Numbered from the stretch's first letter, positions 1 to 8,133 are shown. The stretch: DNA of 64,000 nucleotides from Colwellia sp. 20A7 (GCF_009832865.1 NZ_CP047130.1:2418001-2482000); one strand, 5' to 3'. Numbers and translations are program-made. Notes: generated by a model not told the origin, from the sequence alone.

Positions 1-1098
1 AAAGATAAAGCTCCTAATGGAAGTTACGATACCCCTGCATTAGATTTGTTATCGAAAGATTTCGACTTTAATCTTTCCAATAATGTAGTGCAAGGCACAA
101 GTGGCTCATTCATGGAACATATTTTTAAGCACAAAACGGGTTTTGCTGTCATAGGCACAGGTAAAAAAAGTGGTAATTATAATGGTCATACTGTTATCGC
201 TTTACGTGGTACCGCGAATAAACGCGATGTCGTGACCGACATGCATTGTGGTTTAAGTACCAGTGCAAACAACTTACCTGCCCATGCAGGCTTTAACAAA
301 ACCTTTAATTCTATTAAGCCAGCACTTGAAGGGTACTTTACAAAAAACAGTTCAGGTCCCGTGCATTGTGTTGGACATAGCTTAGGAGGTGCATTAGCCC
401 ACTTAACCGCTAATTGGTTGCACAGCAAACAAAATGGTCGACCAATTAGTTTGTATACTTTTGGCGCACCTCGTGTTGGTTATGCCGGCTTTGCCGACAA
501 AACGAGTAATAGCTTACATCGCGTTTTTCGCTGTACACATTCAGCAGACCCTATTCCTTTAGTTCCTTTTTGGCCTTTTGTTCATACCGAAGGAGAATAT
601 ACATTAAATGCAGCACCTAACATCAATGCACAAGCGCATAGAATGGCAGGTAATAGTCCCGGATATATCAACACCGCCAGTAGTTTTAAAAGCTTTGCAG
701 CTGTAAATAAACGAAGCGAACATTGGCATAAAGAGCAAGTACGCTTAGATTATGAAAAACGCCACCAAGCGAGTTTTACCTCAAAATGGGCACATCGATT
801 AGGCGCAGCATTAATTACTTTATTAAAAGATACGGGTTTATTGTATGAAGTCCAACACATGATAACGGGTAGTTTAACCTTTTACGATAAAGTGGCTTTG
901 TTGTTAACTAAGATAGCTCACATGCCAGGTAACTTTGCGGAGCAACAAAAAGGGATGTTAGGGCATATGTTAGTGTTTGCAGGTAAGCCAGGGGTTGTTA
1001 TCACAGATTTGTCATATAAATTCATTCGTTGGGTTTTATCAGTCACTCTTGATAAAGTTGCTCAAGTTGCTGGTAGTGCAATTAGTCTGCTTAAATAA
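1..1098 (+). CDS. Lipase class 3 family protein, 5' end outside window
   Basis: The reading frame is open from base 1, so the gene begins upstream; 365 residues are visible. The nucleophile elbow GHSLGG places Ser127 (visible numbering) as the catalytic serine. It is followed by Asp183 in HSADP and a candidate His213 in AQAHR, the Ser-Asp-His order of alpha/beta-hydrolase class 3 lipases, which cleave acylglycerol esters. About 150 residues after the catalytic core are not recognised and include hydrophobic stretches near the C-terminus. An attC-like palindrome starts about 35 bp after the stop, so the gene is probably the cargo of an integron cassette. The family call is firm; substrate and cellular location are unknown because the N-terminus is missing. 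Confidence 0.85.
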   Translation, partial: KDKAPNGSYDTPALDLLSKDFDFNLSNNVVQGTSGSFMEHIFKHKTGFAVIGTGKKSGNYNGHTVIALRGTANKRDVVTDMHCGLSTSANNLPAHAGFNKTFNSIKPALEGYFTKNSSGPVHCVGHSLGGALAHLTANWLHSKQNGRPISLYTFGAPRVGYAGFADKTSNSLHRVFRCTHSADPIPLVPFWPFVHTEGEYTLNAAPNINAQAHRMAGNSPGYINTASSFKSFAAVNKRSEHWHKEQVRLDYEKRHQASFTSKWAHRLGAALITLLKDTGLLYEVQHMITGSLTFYDKVALLLTKIAHMPGNFAEQQKGMLGHMLVFAGKPGVVITDLSYKFIRWVLSVTLDKVAQVAGSAISLLK

Positions 1099-1131
1099 AG
1101 ACACGCAAGGTATCTAAAATAATCAAAAGGC

Positions 1132-1226
1132 AACTAACAAGCAAATCAATAGGAATTTTACAGCTGGCTGTTTCGTTCCTCAACATTTTTATCCAGCTAG
1201 AAAATCCCATTATTTGGGCGTTGGTA
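1132..1226 (+). repeat. attC-like site 1, right core interrupted by IS
   Basis: Imperfect palindrome behind the lipase gene. The left arm at about 1148-1167 (AATAGGAATTTT then AGCTGG) pairs with the right arm at 1193-1214 (CCAGCT then AAAATCCC and ATTATT). The centre TTTCGTTCCTCAACATTTTT matches the centre of the site at 3174-3281. The right box GGGCGTTG at 1216-1223 resembles the attC R' core and is cut by the IS that starts at 1224. The attC identity is inferred from fold, boxes and repetition. Confidence 0.75.
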
Positions 1227-1239
1227 TGACTCCCCACGT

Positions 1240-1543
1240 CAAGTTAAATACACTGTTCCTTATTCACTAATTTAAGAATCCTTTATATTCACTTCTATGA
1301 TTAAGTGAGTTAACGCATAGAATGAAGCAAGTAATTTCGTCGGTTATCATGCTGATATTCGTGGATTATTAACCTATTGGTTAACAGCGCCTACCTTACT
1401 CATTTCGTCGTGACACCTGTCTTCAGTCTATGTTCGTGGTTCAATAGCCGTTAGGCTATTGCCATCCTAACGCCGTCGGTGGTTGTGCCACACCCGATGC
1501 TTGATCCCATGCGCTAACTCAAAACTCTTCTCTATTAAAATAT
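1240..1543 (-). ncRNA. Candidate bridge RNA / seekRNA of the IS1111-group element
   Basis: The non-coding stretch downstream of the transposase holds compact hairpins. AATAGCC-GTTA-GGCTATT lies at 1443-1460 and TTAACC-TATT-GGTTAA at 1369-1384. The minus strand at 1466-1474 reads GGCGTTAGG, like the attC right core GGCGTTA. IS1111-group elements are known to encode their guide RNA downstream of the transposase. Exact boundaries and transcription are not visible from sequence alone. Confidence 0.45.
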
Positions 1544-2698
1544 TCATGCAGGCATCCTTGCTAAACGTAACTTCACATCAATGACAGGCAAGACAACTTT
1601 TCGTGATATTGCCCAAATATAGGCTATCATTTCTCTGGCGATAGCCGTAACAACCACATTACGATGCTTACCTTTGTGCATTAACCGGTTATACCTGCGA
1701 CATAGCCTTAATAGCGCTTGCCATGCCATATCTATGACCTCTTTACTTAATCCTTCTTGTCTTAATTGCATTTCTTTAGAAATATTGGCGTTGTGTTTAT
1801 ACGAATGTGCACCTTCGACCAGTAGTCGTCTTGCACGGCTGTTACCACATTTGGTAATAGCACCTAAGTGACGTTTACCGCCACTTGAATGTTCACTCGG
1901 CACAAGGCCAAGGTAACTCATTAATTTTCTAGGGTGGTCGAAACGTGTTAAATCGCCTAGCTCGGCAATAACACCTGTAGCCACTAACAATCTCACTCCT
2001 CGCATCGCTTGTACCGCTTTTACTACGGGATAATAGCGCCAGTTTTTTACTTGATGTGTTAGCTCATTATCCAACCGTTTTAAGCGTTTAAGTCGCTCGG
2101 TAATAGTCGATACAGCTTCTTGTAAAACAATTTGCTGGCATGGATGAGGTAAAACTAATTCAGCGAGCCAACGTAGGTGTTGTAAAGACCAGTTATCATT
2201 CACTTTGCTGGTGATATTATTACGCAGTAGGAGTGCTTTTAGTTGATATTTAGCATCTTTTAAATCTTTCATCGCGGTTTCTCGTGAGCGAGATAGGTCT
2301 CTTACTGCTTCATCTTCTGGCTCAGGTACATAAATAGGTGTTAATTCTTCTGTTTTGAGTAGTTTTGCTAATTTCAATGCATCACGTTTATCAGTCTTAA
2401 TGCGCTCACCAGGTTTTTTGGGGATAAGCGAAGGGGCAATAACATAACAGCAGTGATGAAGACTGGTCAGTAAACGATAAATCCAATACCCACAAGGTCC
2501 TGCTTCATATACAAAATGCAGTGTTGCATCAGGATATTTAGACTGAAGTTGTCTAGCGAGTTTCTTAAACGCTGCTTTATTACTGAGAATTCTGCCTAGG
2601 TGGGCTGGTTTCGCCCCACGTTGGTCTTCTATATAAGCCACTTCGGTAAATGTTTTATGTGTATCTAAGCCAATGAAAAGTATGTTATGTTTTGACAT
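1544..2698 (-). CDS. IS110-family transposase (IS1111 group)
   Basis: A 384-residue RNA-guided DEDD recombinase. The N-terminal DEDD_Tnp_IS110 domain shows GLDTHK near residue 12, FVYEAGPCG and KTDKRDALKLAKLL, which supply the acidic residues. The C-terminal Transposase_20 domain shows GVIAELGDLTRF and SSGGKRHLGAITKCGN with the conserved serine. The length is normal and the frame intact, so the element may be active. The start is ATG at 2698. Such enzymes move the element as a circle using a guide RNA encoded in the element. Family assignment is secure; target choice (attC) comes from the insertion site. Confidence 0.93.
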   Translation of the reverse strand: MSKHNILFIGLDTHKTFTEVAYIEDQRGAKPAHLGRILSNKAAFKKLARQLQSKYPDATLHFVYEAGPCGYWIYRLLTSLHHCCYVIAPSLIPKKPGERIKTDKRDALKLAKLLKTEELTPIYVPEPEDEAVRDLSRSRETAMKDLKDAKYQLKALLLRNNITSKVNDNWSLQHLRWLAELVLPHPCQQIVLQEAVSTITERLKRLKRLDNELTHQVKNWRYYPVVKAVQAMRGVRLLVATGVIAELGDLTRFDHPRKLMSYLGLVPSEHSSGGKRHLGAITKCGNSRARRLLVEGAHSYKHNANISKEMQLRQEGLSKEVIDMAWQALLRLCRRYNRLMHKGKHRNVVVTAIAREMIAYIWAISRKVVLPVIDVKLRLARMPA

Positions 2699-2816
2699 GC
2701 TAGCCTCTGTTTTATATTGTTGACACAGTTAGTATGGCTCTGGTTTGTAAAACTAGCCCACGTTCAGAGGCTAGCACCTCGTGGGGAGTCATTGTGTCTA
2801 GTTGCAAAGGATACTC

Positions 2817-3167
2817 ATGCTCAAGCTGCTAGTTTTAAGTTCTCTTATAGTAATCTCAATTTTTTCCTTTGAGGCTAAAAGTGAATGTGATATTTCGGGT
2901 TTGTGGAATCACTCTGCCAAACCTGCAAAACTTTTTATCAACTTAAGTAAAGGCGAGATTTCTGTTCATTCTCATGACAACAATGCTAAAGCAATTGGAT
3001 TAGTTGTTTTAAAAAGTCTTGTTTTAGATTCAATCTTGACCTCTTGGAATGCAAAGATGTACAGTGCAGCTGAGGATTCGTTTGTTGATGTTAAAATAAC
3101 ATCAAAAAACTGTAATCAATTAAGTGTTAGCTTTAACAACGAAGAAGTTTTAGGGCTGTTAAGGTAA
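2817..3167 (+). CDS. Small exported protein, cassette cargo, unknown function
   Basis: A 116-residue protein starting at ATG 2817, chosen because AAAGGA at 2806-2811 sits five bases upstream. An in-frame TTG at 2802 is the alternative. The first 20 residues form a signal peptide (MLKLLVLSSLIVISIFSFEA). The mature part begins near SECDISGLWNHSAKPAKLF and has a second cysteine in SKNCNQ, compatible with a disulfide. The SGLW start resembles small lipocalin-like or DUF2147-like exported proteins, but this is only a resemblance. It lies between two attC-like sites, so it is the payload of one cassette. The IS1111-group element separates it from the upstream cassette. Confidence 0.6.
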   Translation: MLKLLVLSSLIVISIFSFEAKSECDISGLWNHSAKPAKLFINLSKGEISVHSHDNNAKAIGLVVLKSLVLDSILTSWNAKMYSAAEDSFVDVKITSKNCNQLSVSFNNEEVLGLLR

Positions 3168-3173
3168 GTTTTC

Positions 3174-3281
3174 ATATAACAAGCTGTTAAATCGGGGGAA
3201 GATCACAAAATACAGTTGGCTGTGTTTCGTCCCTCAACATTTTAGCCAACAATATTTTGCCCATTAACGAGGGCGTTATGC
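3174..3281 (+). repeat. attC-like site 2, intact
   Basis: The clearest attC in the window. The left box is ATATAAC (3174-3180) and the right box GTTATGC (3275-3281) inside GGGCGTTATGC. Arms CAAAATACAGTTGGCT (3206-3221) and AGCCAACAATATTTTG (3244-3259) pair over 14 of 16 bases, leaving a central two-base mismatch. Outer segments GTTAAATCGGG and CCCATTAAC also pair. The loop holds TTTCGTCCCTCAACATTTT, shared with site 1. It follows the 116-residue cassette gene by 6 bp. Confidence 0.85.
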
Positions 3282-3615
3282 TTACAAGGATAGTCTCGTG
3301 AAGCTCGAACAAAAAATACCACCATTAATCCTTGTTGTTATCTTTGCTACATGCATGTTTTTTACTGCTAAGGCTTGTATTGATTTCACCTTATTGTATT
3401 CATTTAACTTGGTTGCATTATTAATCTTTTTATTCATAGGGTTGCTGTTTATTTTATCCGGAGTGATAGCATTTAAAAAAAATAAAACAACGGTGAACCC
3501 TGTTAATACTGATAATGTATCAACTCTTGTTAACTCTGGAATATATAAATATACAAGAAACCCTATGTATGTTGGCATGTTATCAGTCTTAATCGGTTAC
3601 GTTATTTATTTAGCT

Positions 3616-3623
3616 AACCCTTT
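3616..3623 (+). repeat. IS66 target-site duplication, left copy
   Basis: AACCCTTT directly before the left IS66 terminus, identical to 6195-6202. Eight-base duplications are typical of the IS66 family. Confidence 0.92.
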
Positions 3624-3702
3624 GTGAGCTTACGGCAGCCTAGCTCAACTTCCCCTTTTTGATCTGTTTTAATGATCGCAACCAAATTACTAGGATGCAA
3701 TC

Positions 3703-4074
3703 ATGCCAAACCAAGATCAATTAACAACGGTCGTTACTGCTTTTGAGCACTGGCGTAGCAACAGAAGTGGTCGTCAAGTCACAACGCCCATCGCATTGCG
3801 TGAGCAAGCCGTAGCATTACTCAATCACTATTCTTCTAGCAAAATAACATCAGCATTAAGGATCAGTGGCGGCCAGCTCAAGCAATGGCGAAATACGCTT
3901 GAACCTGCTGAAAAAGCACCGCTATTTGTGCACCTTCCTATTTCACCACCGCCATTACTCACACAACCGCCCTTTACTGTTGAACTACGCTTTGCCCAAG
4001 GTAATGAAATGTCTTTATCTGGTGTTATTGATACTAACATCATCATTTCGCTCATTGGGGCAATGAAATCATGA
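3703..4074 (+). CDS. tnpA: IS66-family accessory protein TnpA
   Basis: A 123-residue protein with an N-terminal helix-turn-helix region (IALREQAVALLNHYSSSKIT, then ALRISGGQLKQWRN) typical of IS66 orf1, followed by a proline-rich linker. It starts at ATG 3703 about 80 bp inside the left terminus. It overlaps tnpB by four bases (ATGA at 4071-4074), indicating translational coupling. In the IS66 family this small DNA-binding protein is needed for full transposition along with TnpB and TnpC. Confidence 0.88.
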   Translation: MPNQDQLTTVVTAFEHWRSNRSGRQVTTPIALREQAVALLNHYSSSKITSALRISGGQLKQWRNTLEPAEKAPLFVHLPISPPPLLTQPPFTVELRFAQGNEMSLSGVIDTNIIISLIGAMKS

Positions 4075-4409
4075 TCCATTTAACCGCTGACACCCACATA
4101 TTAATCGCGATTGAACCCGCTGATTTTCGCCAGGGCATTGATGGTTTAGCCGCAACATGCCGTTATAAATTATCGGTCAACCCACGTTCGGGTACTGTGT
4201 TTGTCTTTATTAATCGCAATAAAACCATGGTGCGCGCATTATCGTATGATGGTACTGGCTTTTGGCTCATGACCAAGCGTTTATCTAAAGGAAAGTTTCA
4301 AAATTGGCCGTCATCAAACAAAAGTATTGAACAGATCATCGCGAAAAAACTGCGAAAACTATTGTGTGACAACGATCCATTATGGGAAAAAACGGATCCT
4401 CTTTACTGA
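4071..4409 (+). CDS. tnpB: IS66 Orf2-family protein TnpB
   Basis: A 112-residue protein with the characteristic IS66 Orf2 core: EPADFRQGIDGLAATC near residues 15-30 and SGTVFVFINRNKTMVRAL, followed by DGTGFWLMTKRLSKGKF. Length and motifs are normal for the family. It is translationally coupled to tnpA. Its biochemical role is not established, but it is part of the standard three-gene set of IS66 elements. It has nothing to do with the TnpB nuclease of IS200/IS605 elements, which shares only the name. Confidence 0.93.
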   Translation: MIHLTADTHILIAIEPADFRQGIDGLAATCRYKLSVNPRSGTVFVFINRNKTMVRALSYDGTGFWLMTKRLSKGKFQNWPSSNKSIEQIIAKKLRKLLCDNDPLWEKTDPLY

Positions 4410-4505
4410 GTAAAATCATTGAGATAAACACTTGATTTTTACTTTTATCGGATCATAATGCCTGCAAAATAAACCTGTACCAAACACTAAAACTCTGGAC
4501 GTACC

Positions 4506-6103
4506 GTGAGCAAACCTTTTACCGACATTGATGGCAAAGCCCTTGAAGCGCTGATAGAGCGCGTGAACGAGGCCAAAGAAAACAATCTGGCCTTAAGCCC
4601 AGAGGATTATCAGTTATTACTTGATGCGTTATTGACCTTAGCCACCACGCAAACCCGCTTAGCGAATCATGATGTTACCGTGCATAAACTGCGAAAATTG
4701 TTAGGTATTGAAAAATCATCTGAAAAACTAGGCTCGGTGCTTAAGCAAACTAAAGCGTCATCGGGCAAGAAAAATAAAAAGCGTAGCAACGATAATGGTG
4801 AAGGTTTCACCCCGGTTAAACCCACGATTATCGTTCATGGACTAGTTGACGTAAATAAAGGCGATACCTGTGTTGAGTGCTTAACCGGTAAGGTTTATAA
4901 AACCGAGCCAGGTAGCTTGCTACGTATCACCGGACAAAGTCCTTTCAAACCTGAGCAGCATGTCATGGAGCGTCTTCGTTGTAATACCTGCGGTGCTTAT
5001 TTTACCGCACCACTGCCGGACGATGTCTTAACCGATGGCTTAAGTACTCAAAAATATGGTTATTCAGCACGTTCTTTAATGGCGATTTATAAATACTTTG
5101 CTGGACTGCCTTTTTATCGTCAAAGCAGTATTCAAAAATTACTGGGGTAAAAATCACCGCGTCAACGGTTTTTGACCAAGTAGAGCTTGTTTGTAATGCT
5201 ATTTATCCCGTGTACCAATTGCTCTTCAATTTAGCGGCTGATGGTAAACACTACTATTTAGATGACACAACTAACCGTATTCTTGATGCGAAATCGGTGA
5301 TAAAGAAAGCACGCAACAGTGAGAAAGTCATCACACGTACGGGCGTTTATACCTCAGGTGTTATCGCAACGCTGGCTGATAACCGTCATATTGTTTTATT
5401 TGAGACTAACATCGGGCACGCGGGAGAATTCATTGACAGTATTTTGCACAAGCGCAGTCAATCATGCACCAAACCACTCATCATGAGTGATGCGCTAGCG
5501 AGCAATCGGCCGACGGTACGTGAGGCGATAACGTCACTGTGTAATAGCCACGCAAGACGACAATTTGTAGATGTTATCAATCACTTTCCAATTGAGGTCG
5601 AGCATGTCCTCAAACGTTATGGCGAAATATGGGTCAATGATGACCATACGAAAGAAGAAAAGTTAACCCCGACTGCAAGGCTTGCTTACCATCAGCAACA
5701 TTCGCTGCCCATTATGGAAGCCATAAAATTGTGGGGAGAAACGCATTTAGCCAATGAAACCGTTGAAGAAAACAGTGGCCTAGGCAAAGCTATTCGCTAC
5801 TTTATCAAACATTATGTCGGACTGAGTTACTTTTGCAGCACTGAAGGAGTAAAAATCGACAATAATCGTATTGAAGCGATGCTCAAAATTGTGGTGAGAG
5901 ACAGAAAAAACGCGATGTTCCACAAAACCTTACTGGGGGCAACGATTGGGGATGTCATTACCTCGGTCATCGCGACGGCAAGTGAGGCGGGTATTAATGT
6001 CTTTGACTACTTCACCACCTTACAACGAGAAAAAGAGCAGGTAAAAAAGACCCCTGAAGATTATTTACCCTGGAATTATCTCGCTAAAAATTCAATCACC
6101 TAA
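4506..6103 (+). pseudogene. tnpC: IS66 transposase TnpC, frameshifted
   Basis: The main DDE transposase of the element, in two frames. The first part (4506-5150, GTG start) holds the coiled N-terminus and zinc-binding region (CVECLTGKVYK, then RCNTCGAYF) and stops at GQ-free LLG near 5147. The second frame carries the catalytic part: ADGKHYYLDDTTNRILD, SHARRQF and the DNNRIEAMLK motif with the family glutamate, ending in ...EDYLPWNY. The frames join if one extra G is assumed in the GGGG run at about 5145-5148, giving LLGVKITASTVFDQ. IS66 TnpC is normally one ORF of about 520-530 residues, so this is a -1 shift by mutation, sequencing error or, less likely, programmed slippage. Confidence 0.87.
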
Positions 6104-6194
6104 AAAAACCAAACACGATGATTTAGGCTTTACCGCCTAGGTCAAGCTGTACCTGAAAAAATCGTGATGTCACGCTACGCTGCCGTAAGCTCAC

Positions 6195-6202
6195 AACCCT
6201 TT
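6195..6202 (+). repeat. IS66 target-site duplication, right copy
   Basis: AACCCTTT directly after the right IS66 terminus, identical to 3616-3623. The methyltransferase-like reading frame resumes here. Confidence 0.92.
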
Positions 6203-6335
6203 AAACGTTAATTTTATCGCTTTATTTATTTTGTACATGAATAAATATCAAATATCTCCTGAAGAAGAGTTTCTTTCAAAGTTATTTGGGAGCTCGTATA
6301 TATCATATAGTCGAAAAGTTAGGCGGTGGTTGTAA

Positions 6336-6380
6336 GCATACAAGCAATTCAAGCAGGACAAGTGACAGTTGGCTATTAAA
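6336..6380 (+). repeat. attC-like fragment 3, left half only
   Basis: Directly after the split methyltransferase gene, a stretch ending GACAGTTGGCT resembles the left half of site 2 (ATACAGTTGGCT). The expected TTTCGTCC centre, right arm and GCGTTA box are absent; the second IS110-family element starts within 25 bp. It is probably an attC truncated by insertion or deletion. Confidence 0.4.
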
Positions 6381-6407
6381 TTAACTAGGACATATATGGA
6401 CGCTTCC

Positions 6408-6806
6408 TTGATGTCAAGCCGAGCTTAAGTGAAACAGAAGAAAATCTCTTATGTTTTACATGGCTGATCAGAGCTATTTTCAATCTACTGTTTATGATGA
6501 CAGGCTCTGTGCTTGCTTAAAGCAAACTGTACTGACATATATTCGAGCTATGGTTTGTTCTCCATGCTCCAGATGAGTTGCGAACTAGAAATACCTTTAA
6601 ACATTGATCACTCAAACGCGCTTTATGCACTTGTCCTATCGCAGGCTTTGTTCTAGTTGGCTAGTGCCTTTTAATTTCATCTTGTAAACAACAGTATTGA
6701 AAAGTTAAACCTTAAAAATTAGGTACTATCTAGCTGCCTAAGCACCCACACAGGCTCAAAGCCTTTGTCCTAGACAGGCTAGCTAGATAGTAAAACTGGT
6801 AATAAT
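6408..6806 (-). ncRNA. Candidate guide RNA region of the second IS1111-group element
   Basis: The non-coding stretch downstream of the transposase includes a strong long-range stem. TACTATCTAGCT at 6724-6735 pairs perfectly with AGCTAGATAGTA at 6781-6792, and a nested GGCTCAAAGCC hairpin lies between. Placement matches the guide RNA of IS1111-group elements. Boundaries and expression are unproven. Confidence 0.35.
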
Positions 6807-7832
6807 TCATGCAACACCCCTAACCACTTGAGGTGTGTAATGGCATTGCTTTTGTAATAATGTCCACATGATACGTGCTAATTTGTGAGCTGTTGCTACA
6901 GCGGTGCAATTGAACGTTTTTATTGCTCTTAATTGGGTGATCCATAAGCTTAATGCATCTTGCTTTTTCCCTGCATGACTAATGATAGCGCGAGCCCCAT
7001 GTATTAATTGTTTACGTAGGTATTGATCGCCTCGTTTACTTATCCCTCCCATCACGCTTTTGTTACCTGAGGCAAATTGTTTTGGTGTTATGCCAAGCCA
7101 CACTGCAAAATCTTTAGCGCTGGCGAAAGCTTGGCCACTGCCTATAGAAGCGACAAAGGCTGAAGCATTGAGGTATCCAATTCCAGGTATACTTAATAAT
7201 ATTTGCCCTAATGGATTTGCTTCAATATCAGTTTTTAATTGCTTTTCAATGGCTTTGATACGTACTGATAATGTTTTGTATTCTGTGTAAACATCTTTAA
7301 CGAGCCAGTTTAACGTTACAGAGAGTGATTCATCTACAGACAAGGTTTGAATTTTTTCATTAAAGGCGACCTTCCCAAGTGGAAAAATAATACCAAAATC
7401 AGCTAATAAGCCTCGTAGTTGGTTACTTGCTGCGGTACGTGCACTGAGTAATCTTTCGCGCAAGCGGTGTAAGATTAAGATTTCTTGTTGTGCCTGAGTT
7501 TTTATCGGAACAAAGCGAATAAAAGCGCGAGAGCTTGCTTCAAAAATGGCGAGGGTATCATTACTGTCGTTTTTGTTACCACGAACAAAAGGGGTAACAT
7601 GCTGAGCAGGAATTAAATCAACAGTATGCCCCATTGATTCAAACGTTCTTCCCCAATAATGAGAAGAGTAACAGGCCTCCATAACGACACGACATGAAAG
7701 TTGCATTTGCATAAAGTGACTAAGTTGAGCTCGATTTAAGCGCTTATTAAATACAACTTTACCTGTGGACGTAAAGCCCATGACCTGAAAAACGTTTTTT
7801 GCTAAATCGATTGATATTGTGGTAACTTTCAT
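6807..7832 (-). CDS. IS110-family transposase (IS1111 group), second element
   Basis: A 341-residue DEDD recombinase. The N-terminal domain shows SIDLAKNVFQVMG at residues 7-19, VVMEACYSSHYWGR and NKNDSNDTLAIFEA. The C-terminal Transposase_20 domain shows ILLSIPGIGYLNASAFVASI and the serine-containing FASGNKSVMGGISKRGDQYL. The length is normal and the frame intact. Its sequence is clearly different from the 384-residue enzyme at 1544-2698. The start is ATG at 7832. Function is movement of its own element, guided by an element-encoded RNA in this group. Confidence 0.93.
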   Translation of the reverse strand: MKVTTISIDLAKNVFQVMGFTSTGKVVFNKRLNRAQLSHFMQMQLSCRVVMEACYSSHYWGRTFESMGHTVDLIPAQHVTPFVRGNKNDSNDTLAIFEASSRAFIRFVPIKTQAQQEILILHRLRERLLSARTAASNQLRGLLADFGIIFPLGKVAFNEKIQTLSVDESLSVTLNWLVKDVYTEYKTLSVRIKAIEKQLKTDIEANPLGQILLSIPGIGYLNASAFVASIGSGQAFASAKDFAVWLGITPKQFASGNKSVMGGISKRGDQYLRKQLIHGARAIISHAGKKQDALSLWITQLRAIKTFNCTAVATAHKLARIMWTLLQKQCHYTPQVVRGVA

Positions 7833-7906
7833 GATGGACGTTCCTTAAATTAACTGAGTTCTCAAAACCAGTTTGGCGCATTGACGCCGTAATTGGGAGC
7901 GTCCAT

Positions 7907-8091
7907 CTCATCATCCATCCTCAATTAAATTTTAAAATAGTGTATTTGATTTTTCAATCTTAAATAAGAATGGGTGTCCGAATATATTTTAATAAAAAAT
8001 GTGAATAATAAACCAAAAGATAAATTAAAATATTCTCAAAGGTAGTGGATTAAATTTCGCGCTAATCATTTATAAGCCAGTTTACCTTTGC
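7907..8091. other. AT-rich stretch without recognised gene
   Basis: Lies between the second IS110-family element and the luciferase-like gene. No ORF, RNA or complete attC was recognised. ATCCTCAATTAAATTTTA weakly resembles the attC centre TCCTCAACATTTTTA, too weakly to call. Confidence 0.4.
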
Positions 8092-8124
8092 AATTTAACG
8101 CGGTTTATTAAACCGCGTTAAATT
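8092..8124 (-). terminator. Perfect inverted repeat downstream of luciferase-like gene
   Basis: AATTTAACGCGGTTTA pairs with its exact complement over 16 bases with almost no loop, ten bases before the end of the minus-strand gene. It lacks a clear T-run, so it is either a terminator or a protein site. Confidence 0.55.
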
Positions 8125-8133
8125 AACCATGTT

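Larger units (their letters stand above)
1224..2800 (-). mobile_element. IS110-family (IS1111-group) insertion sequence inside an attC
   Basis: A 13-bp perfect sub-terminal inverted repeat, ATGACTCCCCACG at 1226-1238 and its complement at 2780-2792, encloses one transposase gene. GTTG occurs just outside both ends (1220-1223 and 2801-2804), so removing the element would restore GGGCGTTGCAAAGG, an attC right core. Sub-terminal repeats and a long non-coding stretch downstream of the transposase (about 320 bp, against about 100 bp upstream) fit the IS1111 group. A described subgroup, IS1111-attC, targets integron attC sites. The exact ends are inferred to within a few bases. Confidence 0.85.
3624..6194 (+). 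mobile_element. IS66-family insertion sequence, 2571 bp
   Basis: Bounded by a perfect 16-bp terminal inverted repeat, GTGAGCTTACGGCAGC at 3624-3639 and its complement at 6179-6194. Pairing continues partly through TAGC. The element is flanked by 8-bp duplications and carries the three standard IS66 genes tnpA, tnpB and tnpC in that order. The clean duplication and restorable host gene suggest a recent insertion. tnpC is frameshifted in this copy, so autonomous movement is doubtful. Confidence 0.93.
3298..6335 (+). pseudogene. Isoprenylcysteine carboxyl methyltransferase-like gene split by IS66 element
   Basis: The 5' part (3298-3623, GTG start, AAGGA upstream) encodes membrane segments and the family motif YKYTRNPMYVGML. 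The IS66 element then causes a stop two bases into the insertion. Removing the element and one target copy restores the frame: LANPLNVNFIALFILYMN continues from 6195 through EEEFLSKLFG and ends VRRWL at 6333-6335, the usual C-terminus of this methyltransferase-like membrane family. The restored protein is about 154 residues with roughly four membrane segments. The family methylates small or prenylated substrates; this member's substrate is unknown. It is a cassette gene between attC-like sites and is now interrupted. Confidence 0.88.
6396..7906 (-). mobile_element. Second IS110-family (IS1111-group) insertion sequence
   Basis: An inverted repeat, ATGGACGCTTCC at 6396-6407 and GGGAGCGTCCAT at 7895-7906 (11 of 12 paired), encloses a single DEDD transposase gene. 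The downstream non-coding part is about 410 bp and the upstream part about 75 bp, the IS1111-group layout. The first IS1111-group element has different ends and protein, so the two are separate arrivals. The true ends may lie a few bases outside the repeats; no target duplication is seen. Confidence 0.8.

Noticed and set aside
4071..4409. TnpB as an RNA-guided nuclease
   Set aside because: It is the IS66 Orf2 protein of 112 residues, unrelated to IS200/IS605 TnpB despite the name.
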